Below, piece by piece: positions 36,649-51,934 of a stretch of DNA of 64,000 nt. The DNA comes from Pegea sp. RAD2-039 (Eukaryota > Chordata > Thaliacea > Salpida > Salpidae). Within the stretch, counting starts at the first letter, position 1. Every line of letters begins with the position of its first letter. The stretch lies in contig JAQGEQ010000380.1 in assembly GCA_034620365.1 (NCBI GenBank), positions 3,906,001 to 3,970,000 of the forward strand. Reading direction: 5' to 3'. Under the pieces are notes generated by a model. It was not told where the DNA came from and did not search any database. It was given only the letters and a program-made list of their open reading frames with translations. Position numbers and translations under genes: made by a program.

Positions 36649-36993
36649 ATGCTGGGCCCGAATATTCGCAGCACTAATCTACGTTATAGTGCACAGAAAT
36701 TAAAGGTCACCTCTGACAAACCTTCTTTATCTACAGCAGATCAACAGGAGGTACATGAACAAATACTCCACAGACAAGAGATTGAAGTTCTTATAATAAA
36801 TTGATTTCTTTTTCAGAATATTTTGTGACCCCAGGCAGATTTTTTTAATCAATAGTTGTTAATAATTGAATGACAAGAACGTGCTTACAAAGAGTTATGA
36901 CAAAAATATTCTATTAACTAAACTTAATTTTATCACTAAACAAATTTTCAGCTCAAAGGCAGTATGCTGGCAAGCTGTTATGAAAGCTTGTAA
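36649..36993 (+). CDS. Possible small two-exon gene, unknown
   Basis: An ATG at 36649 opens a 51-codon frame (MLGPNIRSTNLRYSAQKLKV, then SLSTADQQEVHEQILHRQEIE) whose composition is clearly more protein-like than the surrounding DNA. It can be left as a 51-aa ORF ending at 36804. Alternatively, a GT at 36787 may splice to the AG at 36950-36951, adding LKGSMLASCYESL and TAA at 36991-36993 in phase (about 63 aa). The donor (GTTCTT) is weak, so the splice is tentative. An upstream exon is possible, since an AG precedes at about 36631. I recognise no family. Confidence 0.35.
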
Positions 36994-37214
36994 TGTTGGA
37001 AGAAAAATCTGGAAATATCTATCTACAATTGAAAATATAAAAATTATGGTTTATTCAATTTTTTAATCAAATTGAAGTTGCATATACAATATCTACTTGT
37101 TTCCTTATGTACAAACTATAAATAAAATAAAGACTATAGGAAAAAAATTATTAAATGTATATTAAATATGTATATTAAAGATACATTTAAAATATATTGA
37201 ATTATAAGGAACAA
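36994..37214. other. Short AT-rich gap
   Basis: Nothing recognisable. Confidence 0.4.
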
Positions 37215-37850
37215 ATTTGCTCTGATTTGTGTACCATGTGATTACGGCTTATTAAGATGTTATGTGTGTCGTCTGAACTTAAATAACTTGAGGAAAAGAC
37301 AGCATCGAATTGAAGGTCAACTAAATTGTTGATAAAATAAAAATAAGAATTAAGTCGTAATTAATCTGTCGAATTTCCAAAGTATCGAAATTTAAGAAAC
37401 TGAGATAATTTTCATAATTGCTTTATTTAATATTAGATTTTCTGCATACCAATCTCGTAAATGTTACTTAAACATACTCGATTTTTTTATGATTATAACT
37501 TTATATGGCATCCATGCACTAACATTGTATTCAAGAATTGGGCGTACGTACAATTTGAAGAATTGATAAAGAAGTATTGATCCTTAGAATTAAAGGTCTT
37601 TATAAAAAGGTAGGCAAGATTAGTTGGTTTTGCAAAGATTTTGGAACACATAAATGCGCCATTTAAAATCAGTTAACAGGATAATATTGGTTTTAGGAAA
37701 CTACAGCTGGCTGACGAGAGAAAGTTATAAGTTCAGGCCTAGTGGGCTGGATTTTGAGCTGCCAGTTTATAGACCAGTTTTCTACAATGCGTAGAGCTGT
37801 TTGAATTTTTGAAAGATTGTAAGATGATAGATCTAATTTTAGATAGTCTT
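37215..37850 (-). mobile_element. LINE 3' fragment (copy E)
   Basis: Diverged copy of the family at 10085-12900. It shares, in element antisense, GGCTTATTAAGATGT-ATGTGTGTCGTCTGA near 37248, GTCGAATTTCCAAAGTATC near 37366, CTGCATACCAATCTCGTAAATG near 37441, GGGCGTACGTACAATTTGAA near 37540 and GTGGGCTGGATT near 37741. It is truncated at both ends and has no usable ORF. Confidence 0.8.
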
Positions 37851-38994
37851 AGGCAGATTTAACAAAAATAACTTTTTGTGATATTGTTAAAAATCTTGCG
37901 ACAAAATCAGGTTTCAGAATTTTATTACTCAAACAAGATAGAATTGATGGAGACAAAACTAAGCTGCATTTTTCATCTTATGACATTTTCTTCAACTAAC
38001 CAAAGTTACAAACAATTTTCTTTATTCTTTAACCTTTATTATGTGGTTGTAAATAAACTTGTTCGTACAACAAAGCCTCGTGACCCATTCGTTGATTAAA
38101 TTGTTACACGATTGTTTTTCTTTATCACTTTATTATTAAACAGGAACTAAATAAGATTTCGTTATTATTTTTTAATGAAAGCTTTATCTAGTGTTTAAAT
38201 GCTAGCAAATTTGATCTAATGTAAGTAGATTTATAAAAATCTCTAATGGAAACGTTACATTTGCCGACCTTCAATTACTCCAAGTTACTGGCGTGTTGAT
38301 AGCATTACGTTGTGGTCAAAGTTTATATATTTCATTTGTACTTATTTCTGAGTTTTTGAATAGGTAATTAACACTTTTTACTGGATTCATATTCAATAAA
38401 GTATATAAATTAGATTGTGGAAACGTTAAAATTAAATATTTTTCTTAATGATAGTTTGTCATGATTCTTTTTTTTGGAAAAATATTACTGATTGTATTTT
38501 TACTTAGCAAAAAGTTTATACTTTGATTCAAATTTATTTAAAAAAAATTATAACTGGTACATCAAAATTTAAAAATTAAGTTTTATATTTATGACTTTAA
38601 TTACATTGTATCTGATTTTTTTTTATTTGCTGATTTATAAAAGTTTATAAACATTTTTTTTAATGATTTTTTTTTTATTGTTGTTAGGTTTATGAATTTT
38701 AGAGATTTTGCTTTAAAGTTCAAATTCAAAATCATTTTATGAAATTTATAATTATTCTGAAATGTTTCTGACTTTAATTTTAGTTATATTTTAAGTTAAA
38801 TAATAAAAAATAATATAATCAGATATTTAATAAAATTTTTGTATACAAAAATAAAAATTAAGTAAATACTGGATAGTAATATAAAAGGAAAATAAAAGAT
38901 TATAACATCTTTATGATTATGCATTACTTTCTTTATATTTCATTTTTACATTTAATTATACATTAATATTTTTCAGCAATATTTTGAATGTTAA
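37851..38994. other. Intergenic upstream of MRPL4
   Basis: AT-rich. A 73-codon frame at 37878-38099 has no recognisable features. The MRPL4 promoter and 5' UTR should lie at the right end; an AG at about 38978 could be a 5' UTR acceptor. Confidence 0.45.
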
Positions 38995-39960
38995 ATGATG
39001 AAAAAACTTAATATCCATCAAATAAAAAGAACTTTTATGTCTTCTCATTTACTTCAACAAGAAGCTTTAAACTTTGATATTCCATCAAATGTTATACTAA
39101 CAGGAATATGTAAGGAAAGATTAAGCAAAAAAACAGAACCTAAAAAGTTGCCAGGTACTCCAGAAAGTTGTGATAATATTATCAGGTACTGTAACAACTC
39201 TGTTCCACCCCATAAACAGCCAGTTAAGCAATGGGCTGATGATATATCTAAAGTTGAAGCAAGTTATGATCAAGTAGCTTGTCTTCATCCAAAATTGTTT
39301 GATGTTCATCCAAAAATGGATATTCTTTACCAAGTTGTAAAATGGCAAACACTTTATCGTGAAGTTGATTATGCTTGGTCTAGAACACGAGCTGAAATGG
39401 GTTTTGGTAAAAAAAAACCTTGGCCTCAAAAACATAGTGGTAGAAAGCGTCAGGGTGCTTCCAATACTCCTTTATGGAAAGGAGGTGGTATTTGTAATGG
39501 TCCGCGAGGTCCAAAATCTTTATTTTATAAGTTGGATGATGAAGTTTTAGTAGCAGGTCTTACATCAGCGTTGACAATCAAATATTTACAAAATGACTTG
39601 ATTATTGCTAGTCCAATGGAGTCTTCACCAGAAAATCATGATTTTCATCGAATGCTTGCTAATAGAGATATTGATTCTAATTCAATACTATTTGTACATA
39701 AAGACAACAGCTGTCCACAATATCTTGGCAATGCTCTTGAAAATGAAGTTTTTCAAAGTCTAATGCCTTTAAGTGCTTTAAATGTTTATAGTATTTTGAA
39801 ATATGATAAATTAGTTCTATCAATGGATATTCTAGATGAACTAGAAGATAAAATTATCTGGCAGCTTAGTCGGTATGATTGGCTAGGAAAACCTCATAAT
39901 TATTATAAAGGTTTACCTGGAAGAAAGTATGGAAACGACAATATTTTTATAGGATCTTGA
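38995..39960 (+). CDS. MRPL4: Mitochondrial ribosomal protein uL4m
   Basis: A 321-residue uninterrupted frame, close to the usual length of animal MRPL4 (about 310). The uL4 core is evident: FDVHPKMDILYQVVKWQ, then RAEMGFGKKKPWPQKHSGRK, then RQGASNTPLWKGGGICNGPR, matching the conserved loop that reaches into the large-subunit rRNA around the exit tunnel. The N-terminal 60 residues are basic and poor in acids, consistent with a mitochondrial presequence. Two adjacent Met codons (38995, 38998) could start; I take the first. It has no introns in the coding region, unlike its neighbours. It lies 360 bases upstream of mitochondrial aconitase in the same direction. Confidence 0.93.
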   Translation: MMKKLNIHQIKRTFMSSHLLQQEALNFDIPSNVILTGICKERLSKKTEPKKLPGTPESCDNIIRYCNNSVPPHKQPVKQWADDISKVEASYDQVACLHPKLFDVHPKMDILYQVVKWQTLYREVDYAWSRTRAEMGFGKKKPWPQKHSGRKRQGASNTPLWKGGGICNGPRGPKSLFYKLDDEVLVAGLTSALTIKYLQNDLIIASPMESSPENHDFHRMLANRDIDSNSILFVHKDNSCPQYLGNALENEVFQSLMPLSALNVYSILKYDKLVLSMDILDELEDKIIWQLSRYDWLGKPHNYYKGLPGRKYGNDNIFIGS

Positions 39961-40293
39961 AAATATTGAAGACTAATCTTATTTTAGTTTAAACTTTGTA
40001 TAGATAATATGCTAAAAAACTAAAGTATCTGATATACTTTATTATTTGTTTGCTGTCAATAAATTTCAAATAAGTATCAATGATAGAAAATAACTTTTTA
40101 CTTTATCTTGTTCTAACTGAAAACCTACTTGATTAGAATATTTGTAATCTCCAAGAATTTCTACTTTGATTGCATAATTTAACAAAAATACTTGTTTTGT
40201 TTCTTATTTCAAATCATGATTTCTTTCATATTTATTTTCAGATTATTATAGTTAAATAGTAAAGTTAACTCTTTAAATATAATATCAAAGAAT

Positions 40294-40316
40294 AGTCATC
40301 TTTGTCAGTGAGCAAA

Positions 40317-40322
<6 letters not shown>
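40294..40322 (+). promoter_or_regulatory. Iron-responsive element (IRE) across the aconitase start codon
   Basis: A canonical IRE hairpin in the mRNA sense. The loop is CAGTGA at 40306-40311. The upper stem is five pairs (TTTGT at 40301-40305 with GCAAA at 40312-40316; four Watson-Crick and one T-G). There is a single unpaired C at 40300, and a six-pair lower stem (AGTCAT at 40294-40299 with ATGGCT at 40317-40322, one wobble). The last block contains the ATG. Loop sequence, upper-stem length and bulged C all match the IRP1/IRP2 target consensus. Vertebrate ACO2 mRNAs carry a very similar hairpin at the same place. Bound iron regulatory protein would block translation when iron is low. Confidence 0.88.
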
Positions 40323-44731
<4,409 letters not shown>

Positions 44732-45563
44732 TCTGTGATCAAATGTCAAACTGACCCTTCAAATTTGTTTCTTTGCATTTATTGCAACTTTCTCTAGTAT
44801 CTGCTCGATGTACTATTTAATCAAATTCCGACCACTTTAATAATTATTTGAATTAAAATACCTTAATGGATGGTGCTTAATTGTTTTTGAAGGAAAATTA
44901 ATGTTGAATCAAATAAAAAGATTTAAAAACCGGTAAAATCCACATAACAAAATGATCTCATTAAGTTTGTAATTTCTTTCTGTAAATATACTTGGTGTCA
45001 AATAAACCTTTCTTTGATTATCGATCAATTACATTTACAAAGTAACGATCTAGAGATGAGGTGTGCTAGGTAGTTTGACAAATCTCACATTTCACCTTCA
45101 TTCACCTTTAAAACTTTCTATCAGTAAAAGTTCAATTTTAAGAGTTCAGCGTTTAATTTTTATTAATTTGAAAAAGCAGAAAGTGAATAGAAATTATGTG
45201 TGCAGAAGATACAGGTGCAAGTTATCTATTCAATTGGCAACTACAAGCACAATACAACCTAAAAATGTACAAAAAAACAAGCAAGTATAAGTACAAAGGG
45301 ACGGCACACAGTAAATAAATACTTCTAAACCACTAAATCGACTTTATTCAGTAAACGTTTCATCAACAGTTTTTTTACAAACATAAATAAATGAATAAAA
45401 AAAAGCAATTTGATATTCAAACTACAAAAAGCAGAAAATTACTTTGAAGTTATTTACATATTTGATTAATCCAAATTAAGAGCTGATAAGAGAATCAATT
45501 AAGACTTTTGCAAGATTCGAAGCATAGCAAATTTACTACAAGATTTAAAAAGCAAGCACAAAG
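44732..45563. other. Convergent gap, ACO2 and CEP72 3' ends
   Basis: Holds the two 3' UTRs, which face each other. AATAAA-type signals occur on the plus strand near 45000. The open frame at 45063-45290 shows no protein-like features. Confidence 0.5.
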
Positions 45564-48500
45564 TTAGAATTCGTTATCACTATACAAGTTGCCATTAGCA
45601 AGTTTGCTTGTCGAACGCAACTGATCATAAGTCCATTTTAATTGATCAATTTCGCCTTGATGTCGTGTCTTTAGATCTTCTAACTCAGCAAGAAGATGAT
45701 CGTTACTAGCTACTAAAGATCTAATTGATGCAGAAAATATTTACGAGTTGTTTTTAAAGTTTGTATCGACTTACTTGTGACTATCTTGCAACATAGAAGT
45801 TAGTTGATTGTTTCTTGTTTGTTGCTCAAGGCTTATTTTCAACGACGCCACCTGCTGGACAAGCTCTTTCTTCTGCAGCTCTAAATCTTTTAACTTGTCG
45901 TCTTCACAAGAATTCTGATAAAAATTTAAATTCAGTGAAACTAACAAAGGTGAGGAGAAAAGAACAAATTTGTTTCAAACCTCTTCTAAAGAACTTTGAA
46001 CTTTTCTTTCAAGCTTAGAAATTTTTGCTCGGAGTATTTTGTTATCACTTGCAGTAGCTGATAGCCGAGTCTTTAAAGTTTCCTTAAAGATAAAAAAAAC
46101 AAACTAAATAGTGTTACATATTTCAGATACACTTTAACAAAAGCTAATACTTGTTGTTGTTACACACAAAAGAAACATTTCAACAGAAAGAGAATTCTTC
46201 AAGTAAAAACTAGATTTAAATAAATAACAAACAATTTGTTTCAGAAAAATACTTTAAAATAAAATTACTCTGAAAAAAACTATTTGTAAAAGAAGGAAAA
46301 TTTTGAATACCAGTTCCTTGATGTGACTTTTTGAAGGTTTTTCACACTCCGTCGTAACCTCAGCTAACTTTTGGTGAAAATTATCAATCTCTTTTTGTTG
46401 GCTTGTTACTTTGTCTTGCAACACCTACAAATTGTAGCAAGATTTTTTTTACTTATGTTAAAACAGTCTGCATCATCAGAAAATGAACTTTTATATCATT
46501 CAAGAATTTACTTTTAAATGAACTTCTCTTGATGACATCATATCAGCTTCAAACTGATCTAACGGACCTTGTACAAGAGCTGCAAAAATAAACTTTAAAA
46601 TTAGCAACAAAATTTAAGAAATTAAAAAATAAATTTGATAATGAAATATACAAAAAGTTAAATTCTCAAATTCAAACCTTCATTAATTCAGACAACAATC
46701 TTAAAACTTGAATCTAACAAACCATGAAACTTATGATGATGATGCAAAGATTTTGATCCATTCCAATATCGATCTACCAGATCAAGTAAAGACTCAACAA
46801 AACGGATCTGAGTTAAATTCTTGCAGCGGTGTTGCTCTTGATTAGATGTAGACTCCTTAGAAAACAGAAAAGATCACACATCAAAATCTTATAGATGATA
46901 ATGAGACTCACTCCAAATTCAACATGTTTTGTTTCTGGAAGTCGTTTAAACTCATCTTCATCTTTATTTAACTTCCGATTACAAGATCCATTACTCTTCA
47001 GATACACAGTTGGAGGAGGATCTTTTGTTCCTGAGATGTCCTAATTAGAAAGGAAGTGAGGATACATGCATACCTGGATGAGGAGTATAGTGTGCTGTTG
47101 TCTGGTACTGATGATATGCTGAGTCTTCATCACTAAACTTTAACTGATTTTTATCGAAGTTTTTTTTAATCGTGGTCAGCCCACTGGGTACCGGACTGCA
47201 GGACAAATTAGAGTTAATTTTTGAAGTGATTACGAGATTTATTGTTGGGTTTAGCTAAAATATTTGAAGAGGATTTACTTTTGGGAGCTTGGCTCTGTTT
47301 CTTTCTGCCTTTTTCCTTGTTCATTACGTAAAATTTCGTACAATTCTAAAACCAACAATTTCTGTTCAATAAAAGTGAAAAGAAATCTTGAGTGGAAAAA
47401 TAGTAGATGTACTTCATCATAAAATTATTGATTAAAAGTTGATTTAGTTGAAGATATTTGGATTCAAGTTTGAAAGTTAAGAAATCAACTTATCAATGAG
47501 CTCAAATAAAATAATTATTAAGCCAAAAAATTATGAAACTTGGAAAACATTGGAAACTTAGTGAAGTTGAAATGATTAACAACAAAAAACTCTTTTAAAA
47601 GTTCCAACATCTAAAAGTTCTTCAAATAAATACTGACACAAAAATTAGTTTTTAGAAACCTACTAAATAACAAATCATAAATTTGTATAAAAAAAACTTT
47701 AACTTTAACTGAAACTGAAATTATAAGTTTATTTCAAAAGATTAAAAAAACTTCAAATAAAAACAATTTTGAAAACTCTTTTAGTTGAAATTGTTTCAAA
47801 AACAGTTTGTGCTTATAAGATATCTAGCCACCTTGTTTAGAATGAGGTTTCCAACTATTTCTTGGAGGCTTTTCATTTGAAGTCTTCGTTGTTTTTTCAA
47901 CTTCCTCAATAATATCAGTGACTGTATCATCAGAAGATACAACTAAAAACCAGATTTCAATATCAGGGCTGTGAAACCATAATAATACTTCCAAAGATTC
48001 ACTCACAAGTTGGTTTGCGTACAAAATTCTTTACTTGAGTAACTCGTGGTTGCCGAGATTTTATCTCATTTGTGTCTTTGATTTCACGCTCTTTAACAAT
48101 CTCTTTTACCAACAAATCATCCGCTGCCTACAGAATTTTGCAAATAGATTATTTGAAATATAAACTTAACTTTAGTTCATTACTTCCATTGAAGAAAAAT
48201 GTAAAATAGCCGCTTTACGTTCACTATCTCTCAGAGGTCTATCGTCTATGAAAAAAAGTTATAAAATAATAGGTAAAAAGCTATTGCCAAACTAATCATC
48301 GTTGACAGTTGTATATACCCAAGCGTTGTAATTGAGGTAGCATGTGAGCAATAAAGAGTCTGTAGTCTGGCTCGTTCCCAGTCACAGGATTCAAGCGAAG
48401 GTCGACATCAAGAAGATTTTTACAATTACGAATCCGAAAGACTTCTTTTAAATCGCTGACTTTGTTGTAATAAAGATTTAGAGTTTCCAGAAGTTTTAAA

Positions 48501-49264
48501 TGTTCTAAGCCCTTCAAAATAAATAAAATTTTCTTTCATGCTTATTTAAAGAGATTTTTTTAAAGCTAAGAAATGTGAAGATTCAGTTAAGATACCAGGG
48601 TACTAAAATGATCTTATAAAAGGGGATGAAGAAGGTCTGAAGAAGACAATCCTTGAAGTAAAGTCTTTATAGATCAATCATCATAAAATGTGAACAATAA
48701 AAAGAAGGGATAAGAGATGAGGAAAAGCAATGCGAAGGGGAAACCAACATCATTTAACTGTCCTTTTATAGGATATTGGTAGTACTAACAAATGCTTGAT
48801 ATGAAGATACAGGGGAAGCTTCATAAACAAAAAAGGACAGTTGAAATTATTGGCGAAATTTTCCTTCTAGAATACCATTAAGCTTATGGCTATTATAATT
48901 TATTCTTTATGACATCATTTGAAAAAGCTGCTTAAAATTACCCAGCTATTAATGATTTAATTTCAAAGATAGTTTAAAAACTTATAACAACATTTACTAA
49001 TACCTTGAGTGAAGAAATATTATTCTTTGATAGATCCAAATGCTGTAAATAAATAAATCTTTGTAAAGAAGTACCAATTTCAGATATCTTTTCATGATAA
49101 GTTCCAGGCAAGTTCAAACTTTTCATATCATCTGTACAGAGTTTAAACTTTATGTTAGAAAAATGGCTTTGAAGGTAATCTTTGAATCACTATGTCAAAC
49201 CTGTGTGGTTCTCTGAAATATCTAATTTTTTTATCAACCAGTTTTCCGACATTTCAATGTTCAT
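45564..49264 (-). CDS. CEP72: CEP72 / LRRC36-like centrosomal leucine-rich repeat protein
   Basis: CEP72 is a centriolar-satellite and centrosome protein that helps organise gamma-tubulin and ciliary cargo. The N-terminal exons are 49201-49264 (MNIEMSENWLIKKLDISENH) and a second ending at 49131, read in phase (DDMKSLNLPGTYHEKISEIG), then LQHLDLSKNNISSLK near 49010-49040. The exon at 48296-48517 gives LETLNLYYNKVSDLKEVFR and LLDVDLRLNPV, then EPDYRLFIAHMLPQLQRL, a cap that is characteristic of CEP72/LRRC36. A following exon begins RPLRDSERKAAILHFSSME. A disordered middle (46800-48050) leads to coiled-coil exons (45564-46590), the last ending GNLYSDNEF with TAA at 45566-45564. The second Met (MSEN) is an alternative start. 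CEP72 and LRRC36 cannot be separated here. Confidence 0.85.
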
Positions 49265-50819
49265 TTTAACAAGTTTAGCTTTATTTAATTGACTAATATT
49301 GTTTTGACCTAATTAAACAAAGCTTTATTTACTTATTGCTTTAAACTATAAGTTTAGTTTAATGAATTATTATCAACTATTTATTTAGAGAAATATTGAA
49401 ATTATTTTTCATAATTACAATAATGAGTAACATATTAGGGAAAAAGATATAAGCTTTTTTATACATAACTGAAAATCAAATAATAAGCAAGTTTACAAGA
49501 GAATAAGTAACTAGTTTTTACAATATTTTAAAAAGTAAATACTTTAAAACTGAAATTAAAAAAATAACTTTTACAACTAAAAGATAACTGCTTTTTATAA
49601 CAAACATCACATATCACATAATGTTATAATGTCGTGTAAAATAACATTTCAATATATCATAATTTTAAACAACAGTTTTGTAATAGTTATTACAAAGCGA
49701 CAAATTTCTATTTAACAAATAACCCTTTTAACTTTAAGCAAATTTTAAGGCAAATTAATAAGCGATCATATATCTTTTTAATAATAAAAAAAAATTTGAA
49801 AACATATTTAGAATGAATTCAAAACAGCCTAGGCTTTTAATATAACAGCTTTGTTCAAATACCAATTTACAGTTTTAAATAAAAATCAAATTCAAAAACA
49901 AAGACGTTAAAATTTGCATCTGGCGCTTTACCTTAATTTCAAGCGGTTGAAAGCATAGAAACACTATAATAAAGAAGCTCTAAAGTAGATTTATTTAAAA
50001 AGCTTTCCAAAAGAGGTTGCTGTTGCAAAGAGTAAAATCCAGATGCCAATTTATGTACTGAAAATCAAACAGCTCGTTTTGAAATTAAAAACCTTAATCA
50101 AAAATAGTTTAAATTGATCTCAAATTAAAAAATCTTAATTGATTAGAATGGTTAAAACAACTCAAGCTATGATAACTTCAAGATATGATAATTTTTCTTT
50201 AAATAAACTTCAAGTCTGAGATTTAAGTTGCGCCTGCTTGCTAGCCTTTGAGTAAAGTTAATCTAAATTATGTCAGAAATAAAAGAAGTAATGGAAAAAC
50301 TTTTTACCAAACTTATTTTAAGTCAAAGTAAAACTCAAAACCTAAAAAAGTTAGTAAACAATCACTGCTGGAATAGTTGAAGCTTAAATACTATTCTAAC
50401 GAAAAGTAGTATCTATTTCACTTTTTGCCTTATTTAGTCGGTTGACCTGTAAATTTACGATATTTTCTCGTAGAAACTCGGCAAAACAGATTTTTACCGT
50501 TAAGCTCTTGTTTTTACCAAAACATGATTGCATCTCCAGCAATTTCAACCGAATTGGATTAGGAACTGCAGCCACATCTAATGTCGACTGATATATATTT
50601 TTATTAACGGCGCTAGACGCTCAAACTTGTCAATCATGCTTATAAGAAGCCTCTGATAAGTCCCAAAAAACCGTCAGCTTGATGGCTCGCTTATTGTGAA
50701 ATGTGTTGAATTTTTATTATCTAGCTGTATTTTCTAAAGACAAACTTTCTTAAAGAAAAATACATTTTGTGGCATATAACTCGTATCACAGTTTAATTTT
50801 TCATTTTTAAGAAATTATT
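49265..50819. other. Intergenic upstream of CEP72
   Basis: AT-rich at 49265-49900 and mixed beyond. I see no gene; the CEP72 promoter should be at the left end. Sequence from about 50540 may be more of the adjacent decayed transposon. Confidence 0.45.
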
Positions 50820-51720
50820 TACAGAAAAAATGTACATGGTTATGTCACCCATAAATACCAAATCAGTAGGTTATTATTTGTCATCAAGCTGGGAGTATCC
50901 CTGTTTTCTTGAAAAAGGTTCAATCTCAGAAATAAGGTTAAGCATCTTTGAAAATAATTAGAATTGCTTTATTATTCTACTGTTGTAGGCGACATCAAAG
51001 GCACCAAACAAAAATTTGAACTTTAGTTAATTCAGTGCGTTCGTTTTGATCAATTTAAATAATAAAGTTATAGATTTTGATACGACAATCCCGTCAAAGG
51101 CAATAAGACATTCTTGGTGAAAAATGTAATTATACAAGGTCGTTCAATCAAGGTTTTTTTCTTTAAGTCATTTGTTAAGAGGTCCTTGATTGGGCCCTAG
51201 CATGGAAGGGCAACCATCAGCTGCTAATGCAAACAGCTTTGATGGGTCTAGCTTTGTCTTTAATGAACATTGTAAATTCTTGAAGAAAGTTTTATTTTTG
51301 TTGTACTATAAAGACAACGCAACGTAAATAATTCTTCACAAATTTCAAAGTCTAATATGACTCTCTCTAATAAATATGGCTTGCTCTTTTTCAATAAATT
51401 TCTTTGAAGATTCTAGTGCTACTGAGCATCACACCTTTTTTTAACTTTTGCAGAAGCTGGTCAGTTTGATAAAAATATGTTTATTGGTAAATGCTTAATG
51501 AGATTCTTAAGTTTAAGTTAATTTTATTAATACGGCTTGCTGATTAATTTCGTCATTTGAATATGTCTTGTATTATAGACAAGTAGATGGTTAAATTAAA
51601 AATATTCTTTTAATGAGATTTGTTGATTCATCACAGTTAGAATCATACTAATTCATTCTCTGCGCTCTGACTTAAAAGCCCAGACTTGTTCTTTCATTAA
51701 AACCCTTTAAAGCAATCATA
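50820..51720 (-). pseudogene. hAT-family transposase remnant
   Basis: Read leftwards, fragments in shifting frames match the order of a hAT transposase of the ZMYM6/SCAND3-like group. They are ILDFEICEELFTLRCL (about 51295-51345), FFKNLQCSLKTKLDPSKLFA followed by LAADGCPSMLGPNQG (about 51180-51290), HQECLIAFDG with SKSITLLFKLIKTNALN (about 51030-51125), and SEIEPFQENRDTPSL (about 50880-50940). The ADG-PSM and HQE motifs belong to the catalytic core. Stops and frameshifts throughout show it is dead. No terminal inverted repeats were identified. Confidence 0.72.
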
Positions 51721-51934
51721 CTTAGAATGACTGGTAATTTGTATTGTCTCTTAACTATTTGTATCTATCTAAATTTGAAAGTATTTCCCCTTCTAATGAT
51801 TTTGAAAATTACGTTTTTCTTGATTTGAGATGTTTTTCTTTTGAAGTACATGATGCAGTGGTGACAGCAAAAAAACAATTTCTAGCTTATAATACTATAT
51901 GTATAAAAATATAGAAATATAGAAAAAAAGATGT

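Noticed and set aside
39121..39435. Minus-strand frame within MRPL4
   Set aside because: Shadow of the conserved uL4 coding frame.
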